From: Methanolacinia petrolearia DSM 11571
GTDB taxonomy: Archaea > Halobacteriota > Methanomicrobia > Methanomicrobiales > Methanomicrobiaceae
Length of the DNA stretch: 64,000 nt
Assembly: GCF_000147875.1 (NCBI RefSeq)
Contig: NC_014507.1
Coordinates: forward strand, 1 to 64,000
Reading direction: 5' to 3'
The position numbers and the translations under genes are program-made. Positions 36,001-44,621 of the stretch are shown piece by piece. The notes beneath the pieces were generated by a model. That model worked only from the letters and a program-made list of their open reading frames with translations. It was not told the DNA's origin and ran no database searches. Position 1 is the first letter of the stretch. The number at the start of each line of letters is the position of its first letter.

Positions 36001-39000
36001 GACAGCACATTTGAATATACTAAATCGGATTCAGGCACCTTTTACAAGATCCAGCTGGCACTCCTGACAGTGTCCGGTGCAGAATCGTCCGGTGGAACAG
36101 CACCGGGGACAGATTTCAGCGCGAACGTGACCTCCGGCGCCCCTCCCCTGACAGTAAAATTCACCGATGAATCGACGGGCTCACCGAACTCCTGGTCCTG
36201 GGACTTCGGCGACGGAGAAACTTCGGATGAGCAGAACCCCGTGCATACCTTCGGTGCGTCGGGCTATTACACCGTGACTCTTACGGCCGGAAACAGCTAT
36301 GGCACCAATACCGAAGAAAAGAGCAGCTACATATCGGTGCTCAGGGCCGGCACGGATATCAGCATAACGGAAAGTGTTGTTCCGCTGGTCAGCAGTGCGG
36401 TATTTGCTCGCGAACCGAATACCGTCCGCATATTATCCCTTAAGAACGGCGGGAATGAGACCGTGACCGATATCGAGATCGATCTCTATGCAAGCGATGT
36501 CTTCGGCCCCGTAAACAGGACAACAGTTGCCTCTCTGGAGAGCGGCGAAGCACTCCAGGTACAGATTATCGACCCGACAATTCGTGAATCCGAAGGAAGC
36601 ACCATAGTCTACACGGCTGTCGTCGATCCCGACAACAAAATCCCTGAGGTCGACGAGACGAACAACAATAAGAGCGGGCCCGCGAAACCCGTGAAGTACA
36701 ACGGTTATAAAGGCAAGGCGCTCTACTGGGAAGACGGCAGCAATATCACGACTAAGTACACGTACGAACTCAACGGGGACATCATCCATTCGTTTGGAAA
36801 CTCTTCGTACGTGTCAGGCAGTGCAGGAGGCAGCTCGTGGCTGAGCCATACGGTGGACTGGACCGCCGAAGACCTCCCGGTTCCTGATGATTCGAAAGTT
36901 GTAGCTGCAAGGCTTTATATTCCTTATACCTGGGATAACAGCTACCAGGTTCCCTACAATATCTCCGTTACATTCAACGGAAACGACACATCTTACGATT
37001 ACCTGGACACGGATGTATCGAATTTCGGTGCATACAGCGACTTCTACTACGGTCTCCTGTCATACGATGTAACAGACCTGTACGAAAAGAATTCTAAAAA
37101 CAGTGCAACGTTCACCCGCAGTGAAGGCGATGCAAAGCTTTCGCTGTACGGCTTCACGCTTGCCGTGATATATGAGAATTCGACTTCGACCCGAAAACAG
37201 ATCTTCATAAACGAAGGCTTTGATCTGCTTGGCGCCTCGTTAACTTCCTATGGCACCACTCCTGAAGAGTCGACCGCCTGGGTGGAGTTCTCGGGGATGG
37301 ATATCAACGTCTCCAACGTAGATTCGACAAAACTTATCACCTTCGTTCCGGCAGGAGCCGGATGGGACAATAACCCCGGCGAAGGAAATCTTATCGTTAA
37401 CGGAGAGACCGTTGCGGAATATGTCTGGGATTATTCAGGCGGAAGCGGCGCCGTTGTCGGCGAAGGCGGCGGCGGCCAGGTTGCGGTCGATACCCGCGAT
37501 ATAAGATCGAACCTTCTCTCCAGCGGAAATGTAATAGGCATCCAGAGTTACCCCGATTCCAATTCGCCGTGTATGGCAGCCTCACAGCAGTTCCTCGTAA
37601 TCGATTACGGAATCGTCCCGGAGGCGAACTTCACGGCATCTCCCGTGGATGGAAACGTCCCTTTTGATGTGAAATTTACCGACAACTCGACAGCAGGTGC
37701 CACAAGCTATGAATGGGATTTCGGCGACGGAGGCAACTCCACCGAGCAGAACCCGACCCATAAATACACCTACCCGGGAACATATTCGGTCCGGCTTAAC
37801 GTATCCAATGAAAACGGCACGACAACCTGTCTTGCCGAAAGGCTGATCAACGCCGCATGGCCAAGCATCCCCTCGGCAGGCTTCAGCTCGAACGTCAGCG
37901 TAGGAAAATCGCCGCTCGCGGTTAACTTCACCGACAGGTCGACAAACTCGCCGACTTCATGGCTGTGGGAGTTCGGCGACGGCAGCACTTCCACCGAGCA
38001 GAACCCGTCTCACACCTATACCGCCGCCCGACTCTATACCGTCAACTTAACGGCCTACAATTCAGACGGCAATAGCACCGTAACAAAGCCCGGGTATGTG
38101 GAAGTCGTCGATATTCCCGAACTTCCCGGTTACAACGACATCTACGTAAAGACGGCAAACGCCCCCGCTTATGATAAACAGGCGAACGGGACATATTATA
38201 TCGGAACATGTGAAAATGGCGGCGGCCTCTCGGACCTCCACATATCGACCAGCCCCGATTCTCCGGACGGCAGCACATACCTGACAGCCAACCGGACGGG
38301 AGAATTCTATGTAACATATACGGGCGATCGCGGATTCCAGGACGACATCATACTGCTGCTGGCTGTCAACGGAACCGTACCGGATGATTTCTCCCTGGAT
38401 ATGTCTGCATCCGGCAATAAGTGGACGCCGTCAGATACTGGAGAAAAGCCCGAAAATATCGCGTCATCATCCATCAACAGGGCCTTTGCAAAGGCCGACT
38501 TCACTTACGGCCTCCAGGACTGGAAACCTGCAGCCGGTAACCAGGACTATCCTCTCTTTTCAGGAGAGGATATGAACGAAACCTGCAACACGTTCAGGGT
38601 AATGTTCATAGATCTCAAATCAGGCGTACTATCGGGAGCACTCGGGTTAGATTATGCAGACACCAAAAACAACGGCTCTATAAGAGTTGATTATTCGTTC
38701 ACGAACCTGACGTCATTCGCCACCTTCAATGTCTACGGCTGGAACCAGAATAACTCAGGGCAGCAGGCGATCATCGACACCAACAGCGTTTCGAGCGGCT
38801 ATTCGGTCTATATTGCTCCGGTTTCGGAAGACAACGGGATTGTTCCGGACTTTAACGTCAGCACGACCTCGGGAGAGATTCCGCTCAGTGTCGCGTTCAC
38901 GGACCTGACCTCAGTAACCCCGACCTCGCGGCTGTGGGAGTTCGGCGACGGCGCCAACTCTACGGAAGAAAACCCGTCCCACACCTACACCATGCCGGGC

Positions 39001-41019
39001 GTTTACTCGGTCAACCTGACGATATCGAATTCGAAGGGCACTAACAACACGCTGAAGGTGAATTACATAAGCGTGAATAACACAGCTCCTCCGGCTGCCG
39101 ACTTCACATCGGATAAGACCTCCGGCATGGAGCCGCTGACGGTAAAATTTACCGATAATTCTACAGGAAATATCACAAGCTGGAAATGGGAGTTCGGCGA
39201 CGGCGGAACTTCCATCGAACAGAGCCCTTCCCACACGTATAATGATGCAGGAAATTATTCGGTCAGGCTTACCGTCAAGAACAGCCGTGGAACCGACAAT
39301 ATCCTCAAGCGGAACTATATCGCGGTCGCGAAGCTCAGTGGAGAATCCCCGGCGGCCGACTTCGGTCTCGTCCCGGCGACGGGCTCTGCTCCGCTCGTTG
39401 TCGTATTCACCGACAAGTCGGCAAACACCCCGACAAGCTGGAAATGGGACTTCGAAAACGACGGAATAATAGACAGCACTGCACAGAACCCGTCATATAC
39501 CTACAGGAATACGGGAACCTACTCGGTTGCTCTTACGGTATCGAACAAATTCGGCAGCGACATGGTTGTAAAAGAGAATGCAATAACCATCAGCGGGGTA
39601 AAAAACTCCAGCAAGACGGCAACCATCAGCAATTCAGGTACGCTGACCGAAAACAGCGACGGCAGCAGGGAGTATTCCATAAATACATCCGATGCGGGGA
39701 TCAGCGGGAACGATATCGTAATCAACAGCGGCAACTGCGTCATAACAATAAAATCGGACAAAACCCCTGTAGAAAACGGGGGCAGCTACGTTTCGTCCAA
39801 TGTAACAGGCATCGAGCTCAAGACAGACCCTGTCGAAACCACGATGGACAGCGTCGGGAGCGTCAGCGGATCGGTGAATGTTTCGCTTAACGGCATCCCG
39901 GGTTCTGCTTCCCTTGAAGTCATCCTGGACGAGGGCGATTCGGGAGTCGGCACGGCATTCCAGCTTGCAGCAGGCTCGAGCGGCCTCGACGTAAGCAAAG
40001 TCGCATATACGATGAACATCCTGAAGACCAACCTGAAAAACGGCCAGGACGTCAAAGAAGCCAGAATTACAATGTCGGTTCCGGTCTCCTGGGTGGACGC
40101 GAACGGAGGGATCTCCTCAATAAAGATCATCCGTATAGCCGAGGACGGCATGAAAGAGGTTCTTAACACGACTTATATCGGAATGAGCGGCGGCCTGATG
40201 GTCTTCGAGGGATATTCGCCGAACGGCCTGTCATTGTTCGGTCTTGCGGCTACAGAGGAAAATTCATCGGGAACGGTCTCATCATCCGACTCTTCGGGAT
40301 CTGACAGGATAGTTACCTCGCGTGGAAGACTGGACTATAAGAACTCCGAAAACCCCTCTGAGGTGCAGTCTTCGGAGGAGGGCAAGGTACTTGCGGATAC
40401 AACGGTTCCCTCGGACGACGGTCTCGTGGCGGTATTCCTTTCCAAGGGCACGCTGGCACTGGATAAAAGCGGCAACTCCATAGACGAGATCGTCATTGAG
40501 AAGAGCGATGAAGACTCCGTGCCTGAAAACGAAGATTCGCCGGTGTACGAATTCATGGGCAGAGCCTATGATTTCAAGCCTTCCGGGGCTACATTCTCGC
40601 CAGGAATCGATATAATATTCTACCTGAGTTCACTTGGCGAATACCAGGCATTTGACGGGAGGGAGCCGGTGATAAGGTACTACAACAAGGCCGGGAAGAA
40701 ATGGGAGGATCTCAAGACTACGTTCGACGAGGATACGATGACGGTCAGTGCCACGGCAAGCCATTTCTCCATATACGGACTATTTGCCGCGAGCGAAACC
40801 GGGTTATCCGGGGAACAGGATGCATCAGCAGAGCAGACTTCAAACGCTGCAACACAGGAAGGCACGGCTGCACCAATAAACAGCCAAACCGGTGCGTCTT
40901 CGGCAAGCAGTGCAATTCTCGTCCTCTTTACAGTAGGATTTGTCAGTGTTGTCAGTCTGGGAACCTACAGGTTCAGGAAGAGCCGTATGGAAGAGGTGGT
41001 CTTCGGGGAGGAAGAATGA
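33082..41019 (+). CDS. giant VCBS/PKD/DUF3344/CARDB mosaic surface protein
   Basis: This surface protein has 2645 residues. A signal peptide (ends PAMA, about residue 37) is followed by five tandem VCBS/FG-GAP-like repeats (each with DLDGDGDYDLMIG, to ~residue 315), five PKD domains (WDFGDGDTTNSTE type, to ~735), a DUF3344 domain (~740-1005), a sixth PKD, a CARDB plus DUF3344 block (~1090-1500, like the 436-residue protein upstream), two PKDs, a ~240-residue module with NEDYPLFSGEDMN-like end, three more PKDs (eleven in all), and a C-terminal region ending in one helix and the basic stretch RFRKSRMEE. It is therefore membrane-anchored at the C terminus without a PGF signal. PKD and VCBS modules mediate adhesion; the exact partner is unknown. 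An earlier in-frame start at 33028 is unlikely. Confidence 0.92.
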   Translation: MRGVIGTQKNNAVHRVFLFYMVVLLCIVLMIIPAMAGGPEWTLNTSWSAPDVGSSSSAAFADLDGDGDYDLMIGAVSGVTYGYENTGSSSGPEWTAKSSWNTPDIGSVASPAFADLDGDGDYDLMIGASDGITYGYENTGSPGSPEWTAKSSWNTLDIGSASKPAFADLDGDGDYDLMIGISTGFTYGYENTGSPGSPEWTAKSEWDSPDDIGSTSNPTLTDLDGDGDYDLMIGESQGVAYGYENTGSSGSPEWTAKSEWDSPDVGNSAAPALADLDGDGDYDLMIGASDGITYGYENTGTMGVMAPVAGFSVSPTSGDAPLTVHFTDESTNDPTEWSWDFGDGDTTNSTEQNPIHTYATSGTYSVTLIATNSAGDGTKLETDYITVTNAVTPVAAFSAESTSGNVPLTVKFNDLSENSPTSWLWDFGDGDSTNATKKNPVHTYATAGTYDVSLTATNLAGSGINVATSYITVTDVIPVANFSAEPTSGYSPLTVIFTDESTGYPTLWSWDFGDGDTTNSTEPNPVHTYAEAGTYSVTLTTTNSAGDGIESKTDYITVTDLVAPVADFSAETISGNVPLTVQFNDLSENLPTSWSWDFGDGDTTNSTQHNPIHTYIASGTYSVTLTATNIAGNGVESKTDYITVESLVPGESAPVASFTTNSSLGRVPFTVQLTDTTTGNVTSWYWDFGDGGNSTEQSPVHTYVTEGTQTATLSATGPGGTTKATVTMTVDAPLNTGSYNGGVPLTTVQEGIVSGGLWYDSWPGFGTYAEKTFTLPDYKEIKWARLYACVYSSSMDGTTSFSMTMDIDADGEEGYEIQENEAYSVDYSGVPAWLNDHVNRVTSDYFMWYDLTDAINGSEVNVKATGGGSDGRIKHITLVVAYDDGDEDKIYYWVNQGHDSANYNYDNYIGSTKFSTSSLSGFDTANLTSIYAASVDGVYTFNEESLSSGSPVLSGGYFGYDDWNVTGYLNSGQDSTFEYTKSDSGTFYKIQLALLTVSGAESSGGTAPGTDFSANVTSGAPPLTVKFTDESTGSPNSWSWDFGDGETSDEQNPVHTFGASGYYTVTLTAGNSYGTNTEEKSSYISVLRAGTDISITESVVPLVSSAVFAREPNTVRILSLKNGGNETVTDIEIDLYASDVFGPVNRTTVASLESGEALQVQIIDPTIRESEGSTIVYTAVVDPDNKIPEVDETNNNKSGPAKPVKYNGYKGKALYWEDGSNITTKYTYELNGDIIHSFGNSSYVSGSAGGSSWLSHTVDWTAEDLPVPDDSKVVAARLYIPYTWDNSYQVPYNISVTFNGNDTSYDYLDTDVSNFGAYSDFYYGLLSYDVTDLYEKNSKNSATFTRSEGDAKLSLYGFTLAVIYENSTSTRKQIFINEGFDLLGASLTSYGTTPEESTAWVEFSGMDINVSNVDSTKLITFVPAGAGWDNNPGEGNLIVNGETVAEYVWDYSGGSGAVVGEGGGGQVAVDTRDIRSNLLSSGNVIGIQSYPDSNSPCMAASQQFLVIDYGIVPEANFTASPVDGNVPFDVKFTDNSTAGATSYEWDFGDGGNSTEQNPTHKYTYPGTYSVRLNVSNENGTTTCLAERLINAAWPSIPSAGFSSNVSVGKSPLAVNFTDRSTNSPTSWLWEFGDGSTSTEQNPSHTYTAARLYTVNLTAYNSDGNSTVTKPGYVEVVDIPELPGYNDIYVKTANAPAYDKQANGTYYIGTCENGGGLSDLHISTSPDSPDGSTYLTANRTGEFYVTYTGDRGFQDDIILLLAVNGTVPDDFSLDMSASGNKWTPSDTGEKPENIASSSINRAFAKADFTYGLQDWKPAAGNQDYPLFSGEDMNETCNTFRVMFIDLKSGVLSGALGLDYADTKNNGSIRVDYSFTNLTSFATFNVYGWNQNNSGQQAIIDTNSVSSGYSVYIAPVSEDNGIVPDFNVSTTSGEIPLSVAFTDLTSVTPTSRLWEFGDGANSTEENPSHTYTMPGVYSVNLTISNSKGTNNTLKVNYISVNNTAPPAADFTSDKTSGMEPLTVKFTDNSTGNITSWKWEFGDGGTSIEQSPSHTYNDAGNYSVRLTVKNSRGTDNILKRNYIAVAKLSGESPAADFGLVPATGSAPLVVVFTDKSANTPTSWKWDFENDGIIDSTAQNPSYTYRNTGTYSVALTVSNKFGSDMVVKENAITISGVKNSSKTATISNSGTLTENSDGSREYSINTSDAGISGNDIVINSGNCVITIKSDKTPVENGGSYVSSNVTGIELKTDPVETTMDSVGSVSGSVNVSLNGIPGSASLEVILDEGDSGVGTAFQLAAGSSGLDVSKVAYTMNILKTNLKNGQDVKEARITMSVPVSWVDANGGISSIKIIRIAEDGMKEVLNTTYIGMSGGLMVFEGYSPNGLSLFGLAATEENSSGTVSSSDSSGSDRIVTSRGRLDYKNSENPSEVQSSEEGKVLADTTVPSDDGLVAVFLSKGTLALDKSGNSIDEIVIEKSDEDSVPENEDSPVYEFMGRAYDFKPSGATFSPGIDIIFYLSSLGEYQAFDGREPVIRYYNKAGKKWEDLKTTFDEDTMTVSATASHFSIYGLFAASETGLSGEQDASAEQTSNAATQEGTAAPINSQTGASSASSAILVLFTVGFVSVVSLGTYRFRKSRMEEVVFGEEE
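33200..33985 (+). repeat. five tandem ~156-bp VCBS-type coding repeats
   Basis: Near-identical units encode GSPEWTAKSSWNTPDIGS..FADLDGDGDYDLMIGASDGITYGYENTG. Neighbouring units share long exact DNA stretches, pointing to recent duplication or conversion. Copy number could vary between strains. Confidence 0.85.
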
Positions 41020-41115
41020 GCGGCTTTCCGGGAAACTCCCGGAGTCACGAAATGACAAAAACAATCTCCCCCTTACGATTAAAATCGACTGGAAGTCCGG
41101 AGCGGAGTGGAAAAG

Positions 41116-42852
41116 ATGGCTGATGTAGTCGGTATATACTGGCTGCCGCTCCTCATTCTGGCACTGGTGGCCGGGTCCGCGGGTGCAGGCTGCTGGATCC
41201 TGGGACAGGAAAATGTAAGCGTCATCAGCGACACCGCCGGTTCGATCAATGACAGCGCAAATGCAACCCGTTTCGACTGGACGGCATTCCGGAACACCAA
41301 CCGGACGATAGTAGACGATATGAAGGTCGGCCTGGATATGAACGATCCTGCGGAAGAAAAGGACATCGGTTATTTCAGCGGCAGGGTAATGGAAGAGATC
41401 AACAGATCCGTCTCATATGAAACATCTGACGCAGCAGATTCGATCAAATACGAACTCTTTTTCATCATACGCGATCCTGCGTACGAGTATAAAGGCCCCG
41501 CGGCCATGGCCGAAAATTTCCATGTCAGCGTATTTAAGACGACAACAGATCCGCTGATATCGAATCCTTCGTACCTCTCGCACGAATATGTCGTAAAATA
41601 CAACATCACGTTCGAGCCCGACTCTTCGCAGGAAAAAATGAAGGATACGATCTGGTGGTACGAAAGCGACGCCTCGAGGATCGTCAGGTACCTTACGAAC
41701 TCCAGCATAGGTGACGATATCGCTGTAATCGTAATCACTTTTAACGACACTGAAGGCGACGGGGCGTTGACTTTCGTCCTTGAAGCCGAAGATCTTGAAG
41801 AGCTGGAGAAATACTGGGATAATGATGATGATTATATCAGTTATTTCGACTGGTCGAACATAGTTTCGGGTAAAGAGGACCTCGTCTATTACGAAGACCC
41901 GTCCAGGGCGATAGATCTGCCTGCCGGTGTCCTTTCTTCCGGGATTACAGACAGCCTGTATGCATCCGGCATTGATGAGAACCTGAAATACGATCTCAGG
42001 TCGCAGTCATACGAACTGATGGAGAGCGTGGACGGTATAAGAAGAAGTGTTTCTGCCGGAAATATCGAAGAAACACAAAAAAATTCGGAGGAGCTTATGG
42101 AGCTGTCGCGTGAATTCAGTTCGGGAATCATCAATTATTCTGTGGATGATGAATCGAGGGCATTGATCGATGAATATCTCTCGGGTGTCAGGTCACTGTC
42201 CAGGGTAGGGTCACATTACTGGGACAAAGCCCTTCTTCCGGACGAGATATATAACGAGGAGAGCATCGAAGATCTCCGGGAAGGTATAGAGCAGATCAAC
42301 AATGCTCTTGAAAGCATCGGTGAAATCGGGTATAACCCTGAAGAGCTGCAGATTGTCTCGTCATCCTCCCCAGGCATTTATTCGGACTGCCTCCCGGCGG
42401 GAACTGCCTTCCATTACAAGGATGCAGCGAAAAATAATGACATCTCCATAAAAATTACGAATTACTACCTGAAGAGCAGGCTGCTTCTCAAGGAGGGCAC
42501 CTCCATGGAGTACCGGGAAGCAGGGTTCGGGAAGCGCTACATTGGCGTTGTGGTAGACATAATGCATCTCGGGTACCGCGGGAAGGGGAGTCCGCAGATC
42601 ACGACACCGGATCTCAGCTCCTTTGTCTTTTATTATGACGGGAACCCGTATACTCCGGTAAATATCGGCAGCTATATCGGGGACATGGGGGAGGTATACA
42701 CCAAAACAACTCTCAACCGGCTGGAAAGGTATGAAAGCCTGATAATCTTTGAGATCGACAAGGGGGACGATTTTGATCCCGAAAAGGCCTATGTCGGGGT
42801 CGATCTGGGAGAGTACGGCAAACAGGTGTGGCAGCTCTCGTCTGAAATCTGA
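41116..42852 (+). CDS. hypothetical exported or membrane-anchored protein
   Basis: This protein of 578 residues has no recognised domain. The N terminus (ADVVGIYWLPLLILALVAGSAGAGCWILG) is a signal anchor or signal peptide with a possible lipid-site cysteine. The rest is hydrophilic, acidic, with Asn-X-Ser/Thr sites and a helical segment at about 290-400. The last ~130 residues (AGTAFHYKDAAKNNDISIKI, FGKRYIGVVVDIMHLGYRG, YESLIIFEIDKG) resemble the DUF4352-type beta-sandwich seen on many exported proteins, as a weak match. ATG at 41116 follows GGAG by eight bases; GTG at 41107 is the alternative. It lies 96 bases after the giant surface gene and may be cotranscribed. Confidence 0.8.
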   Translation: MADVVGIYWLPLLILALVAGSAGAGCWILGQENVSVISDTAGSINDSANATRFDWTAFRNTNRTIVDDMKVGLDMNDPAEEKDIGYFSGRVMEEINRSVSYETSDAADSIKYELFFIIRDPAYEYKGPAAMAENFHVSVFKTTTDPLISNPSYLSHEYVVKYNITFEPDSSQEKMKDTIWWYESDASRIVRYLTNSSIGDDIAVIVITFNDTEGDGALTFVLEAEDLEELEKYWDNDDDYISYFDWSNIVSGKEDLVYYEDPSRAIDLPAGVLSSGITDSLYASGIDENLKYDLRSQSYELMESVDGIRRSVSAGNIEETQKNSEELMELSREFSSGIINYSVDDESRALIDEYLSGVRSLSRVGSHYWDKALLPDEIYNEESIEDLREGIEQINNALESIGEIGYNPEELQIVSSSSPGIYSDCLPAGTAFHYKDAAKNNDISIKITNYYLKSRLLLKEGTSMEYREAGFGKRYIGVVVDIMHLGYRGKGSPQITTPDLSSFVFYYDGNPYTPVNIGSYIGDMGEVYTKTTLNRLERYESLIIFEIDKGDDFDPEKAYVGVDLGEYGKQVWQLSSEI

Positions 42853-42867
42853 AAAAAGAAAATCAGT

Positions 42868-43314
42868 TTATTTTTTTTCCTTAAAATGATCCTTTGCCCC
42901 GGTGATGCAGTCGATCGAAGGGGTATAAGGTTTTATATCGATTACAGGCGTTCCTTCGAGTGCGTCCATTCCTGCAACTCTTATGATTCCGCCTTCGACG
43001 GAGAGAACCTCTGCTATATCGAGGCCTATGGGGTTGGGGCGTGCCGGGGATCTGGTACAGAAGACCGGCCTTTCTTCTCCGCCGAGATGGGGCGGTCTTC
43101 CGATAAGCGTGTCCCGTTCAGCCCTGTCGAACCAGAGGAGGACATATAAGTGGCTGATACCCGGGAGACCACCGAGTCCGGCCCTGTATTCCTCGAAGAT
43201 CTCGATCTCCGCTTCCTTATCCGGTTCAAGCCTTCCCTGCCTCGGTGCGTCGCCACGCTCCTTGTATGGGGATTTGATCACCCTGCCGATGGGTTTTACT
43301 TCGAACGTATCCAT
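42868..43314 (-). CDS. trmO: tRNA m6t6A37 methyltransferase TrmO (UPF0066/TsaA)
   Basis: This 148-residue protein of the YaeB/TsaA/TrmO family uses SAM to methylate N6-threonylcarbamoyladenosine at tRNA position 37. The family signature is complete: IGRVIKSPYKERGDAPRQ near the N terminus, SHLYVLLWFDRA in the middle and FCTRSPARPNPIGLDIAEVL, with the closing GTPVIDIKPYTPSID. It starts 13 bases after the FmdE-like gene with GGTG before the ATG, so the two are likely cotranscribed. It is of normal length for archaeal members. Confidence 0.93.
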   Translation of the reverse strand: MDTFEVKPIGRVIKSPYKERGDAPRQGRLEPDKEAEIEIFEEYRAGLGGLPGISHLYVLLWFDRAERDTLIGRPPHLGGEERPVFCTRSPARPNPIGLDIAEVLSVEGGIIRVAGMDALEGTPVIDIKPYTPSIDCITGAKDHFKEKK

Positions 43315-43327
43315 AAGTGCACCTTAT

Positions 43328-43942
43328 TCAGCGGTTGATGCCCGCATATTCGTTGCTGCACGGTATGCAGACGATCTTTCCGTTCTTCACTCTTGCACGC
43401 GACTCTGAGACAACCTCACCGCATTCGGCGCATTTTACCGAGTTGAAAAGCCTTGCTTTTTCAGGGATCTCGGCTTTTACATGTTCGATCACGAAGATCT
43501 CATCCGCCGGCCGGGTCAGGTACTGCTCCACCATATCGCTTCTCATCTTATGGTACCTTGCAGTCTCCTCCTCCGATGTTTCTCCGGAAAAGAACTTTTT
43601 CATAAGCTGGGGGGCCTCCGGTGCGGAATTCATTGCAAACTCAGGTTTCTGTGAGATCCTTACGGCATCTGATTTGTCGCGGAGGATGAAAGTGTAGACC
43701 TGTTTTCCGTGGTCCCTGAAGATCAGGTTTCCTTTGCCGAATGTGCACCCTGTGACGAACTGGATTCCGTCGATGCTGCAGGAGTCGTTTTCGGCTATGC
43801 ATACGAGCTCTTCGTCTTCGGACCTGCCTGAAAGAAGTTCGTCGAGCCCTACTTCAGCCGCCCTGTATCCTATTGCGAGCCCGGGGCAGACATGCCCGTG
43901 GAATTCGGCGGCTTCTTCGAATGATTTGATCTCTTTCTTCAT
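43328..43942 (-). CDS. FmdE/FwdE family protein with zinc-ribbon end
   Basis: This 204-residue protein has the FmdE domain (about 1-150). The HGHVCPGLAIGYRAA motif and the Cys of ENDSCSIDGIQFVTGCTFGKGN are typical. A C-terminal zinc ribbon (KCAECGEVVSESRAR..CIPC, about 168-195) follows. The family is named for a subunit associated with formylmethanofuran dehydrogenase of methanogens; many members are stand-alone with unknown roles, and no other fmd/fwd gene lies here. Start ATG follows AGGTGA. A TATA-like AATTATATT (43967-43975) gives it its own promoter after the TetR gene. Confidence 0.93.
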   Translation of the reverse strand: MKKEIKSFEEAAEFHGHVCPGLAIGYRAAEVGLDELLSGRSEDEELVCIAENDSCSIDGIQFVTGCTFGKGNLIFRDHGKQVYTFILRDKSDAVRISQKPEFAMNSAPEAPQLMKKFFSGETSEEETARYHKMRSDMVEQYLTRPADEIFVIEHVKAEIPEKARLFNSVKCAECGEVVSESRARVKNGKIVCIPCSNEYAGINR

Positions 43943-43996
43943 ATTTCACCTGTTGTTGCTACTTTTGCAATATAATTTATTAAATTTGAATGGTAT

Positions 43997-44620
43997 TTAA
44001 CCGGTTTTGTCGGGGAAGGCGATCGCCCGGTTCCTTAGTCCGTCTTCAAGAACAGGGTATGCAAGCCCGAACAACTCGTCTGCGTCGCAGCCCTGTCCCG
44101 GTGCGGCGGCATATTCGATTAATGCGTTGAGAAATTTTGTCGCCATCCTGATCGTGAGTTCCACAGGGAGAGGTTTTATTTGACCTGATTTTATCCCTGA
44201 TTCGATGATCTCCGAAAGGAAGAGAAAGTTTGAAATGCCCTCCTCCCGGGTGTCTGCAGGAACATATGGAGAAAGGCAGAACTGCTCCATGAACTTTATC
44301 TTTGCGGGATTTTTTATGCCCCAAAAAAAGTAGTTGGAGGAGATTTTCATCAGATCCGAATCCAAATCTCCCCTAATCTCCGTTCCTCTCCCCACCTCGT
44401 TCCCCGCCTCCCTTTTTATGTCGAGGTACAGCTCTTCGATAAGCTCCTCTTTGGTGGCAAAGTAGTGAAAGAGCGTTCCTGTCGCAACGCCCGCTTCGCT
44501 GGCAATGAGGGATGTCGGCGTCCCGTGAAAGCCTCTCTCTGTAAAGAGTGCCAGTGCCGAATCAAGAATCGCCTTTCTCTTATCGGCGATCGGCCTTTTT
44601 TTGTGGTTTCCATCTTCCAT
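43997..44620 (-). CDS. TetR/AcrR family transcriptional repressor
   Basis: This 207-residue protein has an N-terminal TetR helix-turn-helix (about 10-60: ILDSALALFTERGFHGTPTSLIASEAGVATGTLFHYFATKEELIEELY) and a helical ligand-binding C-terminal domain. It lies one base after the aldo/keto reductase stop, so both come from one transcript. The imperfect palindrome at 45858-45875, between TATA box and start of that operon, is a natural autoregulatory operator. The inducer is unknown, probably a small organic molecule linked with the reductase. Confidence 0.94.
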   Translation of the reverse strand: MEDGNHKKRPIADKRKAILDSALALFTERGFHGTPTSLIASEAGVATGTLFHYFATKEELIEELYLDIKREAGNEVGRGTEIRGDLDSDLMKISSNYFFWGIKNPAKIKFMEQFCLSPYVPADTREEGISNFLFLSEIIESGIKSGQIKPLPVELTIRMATKFLNALIEYAAAPGQGCDADELFGLAYPVLEDGLRNRAIAFPDKTG

Positions 44621-44621
44621 T

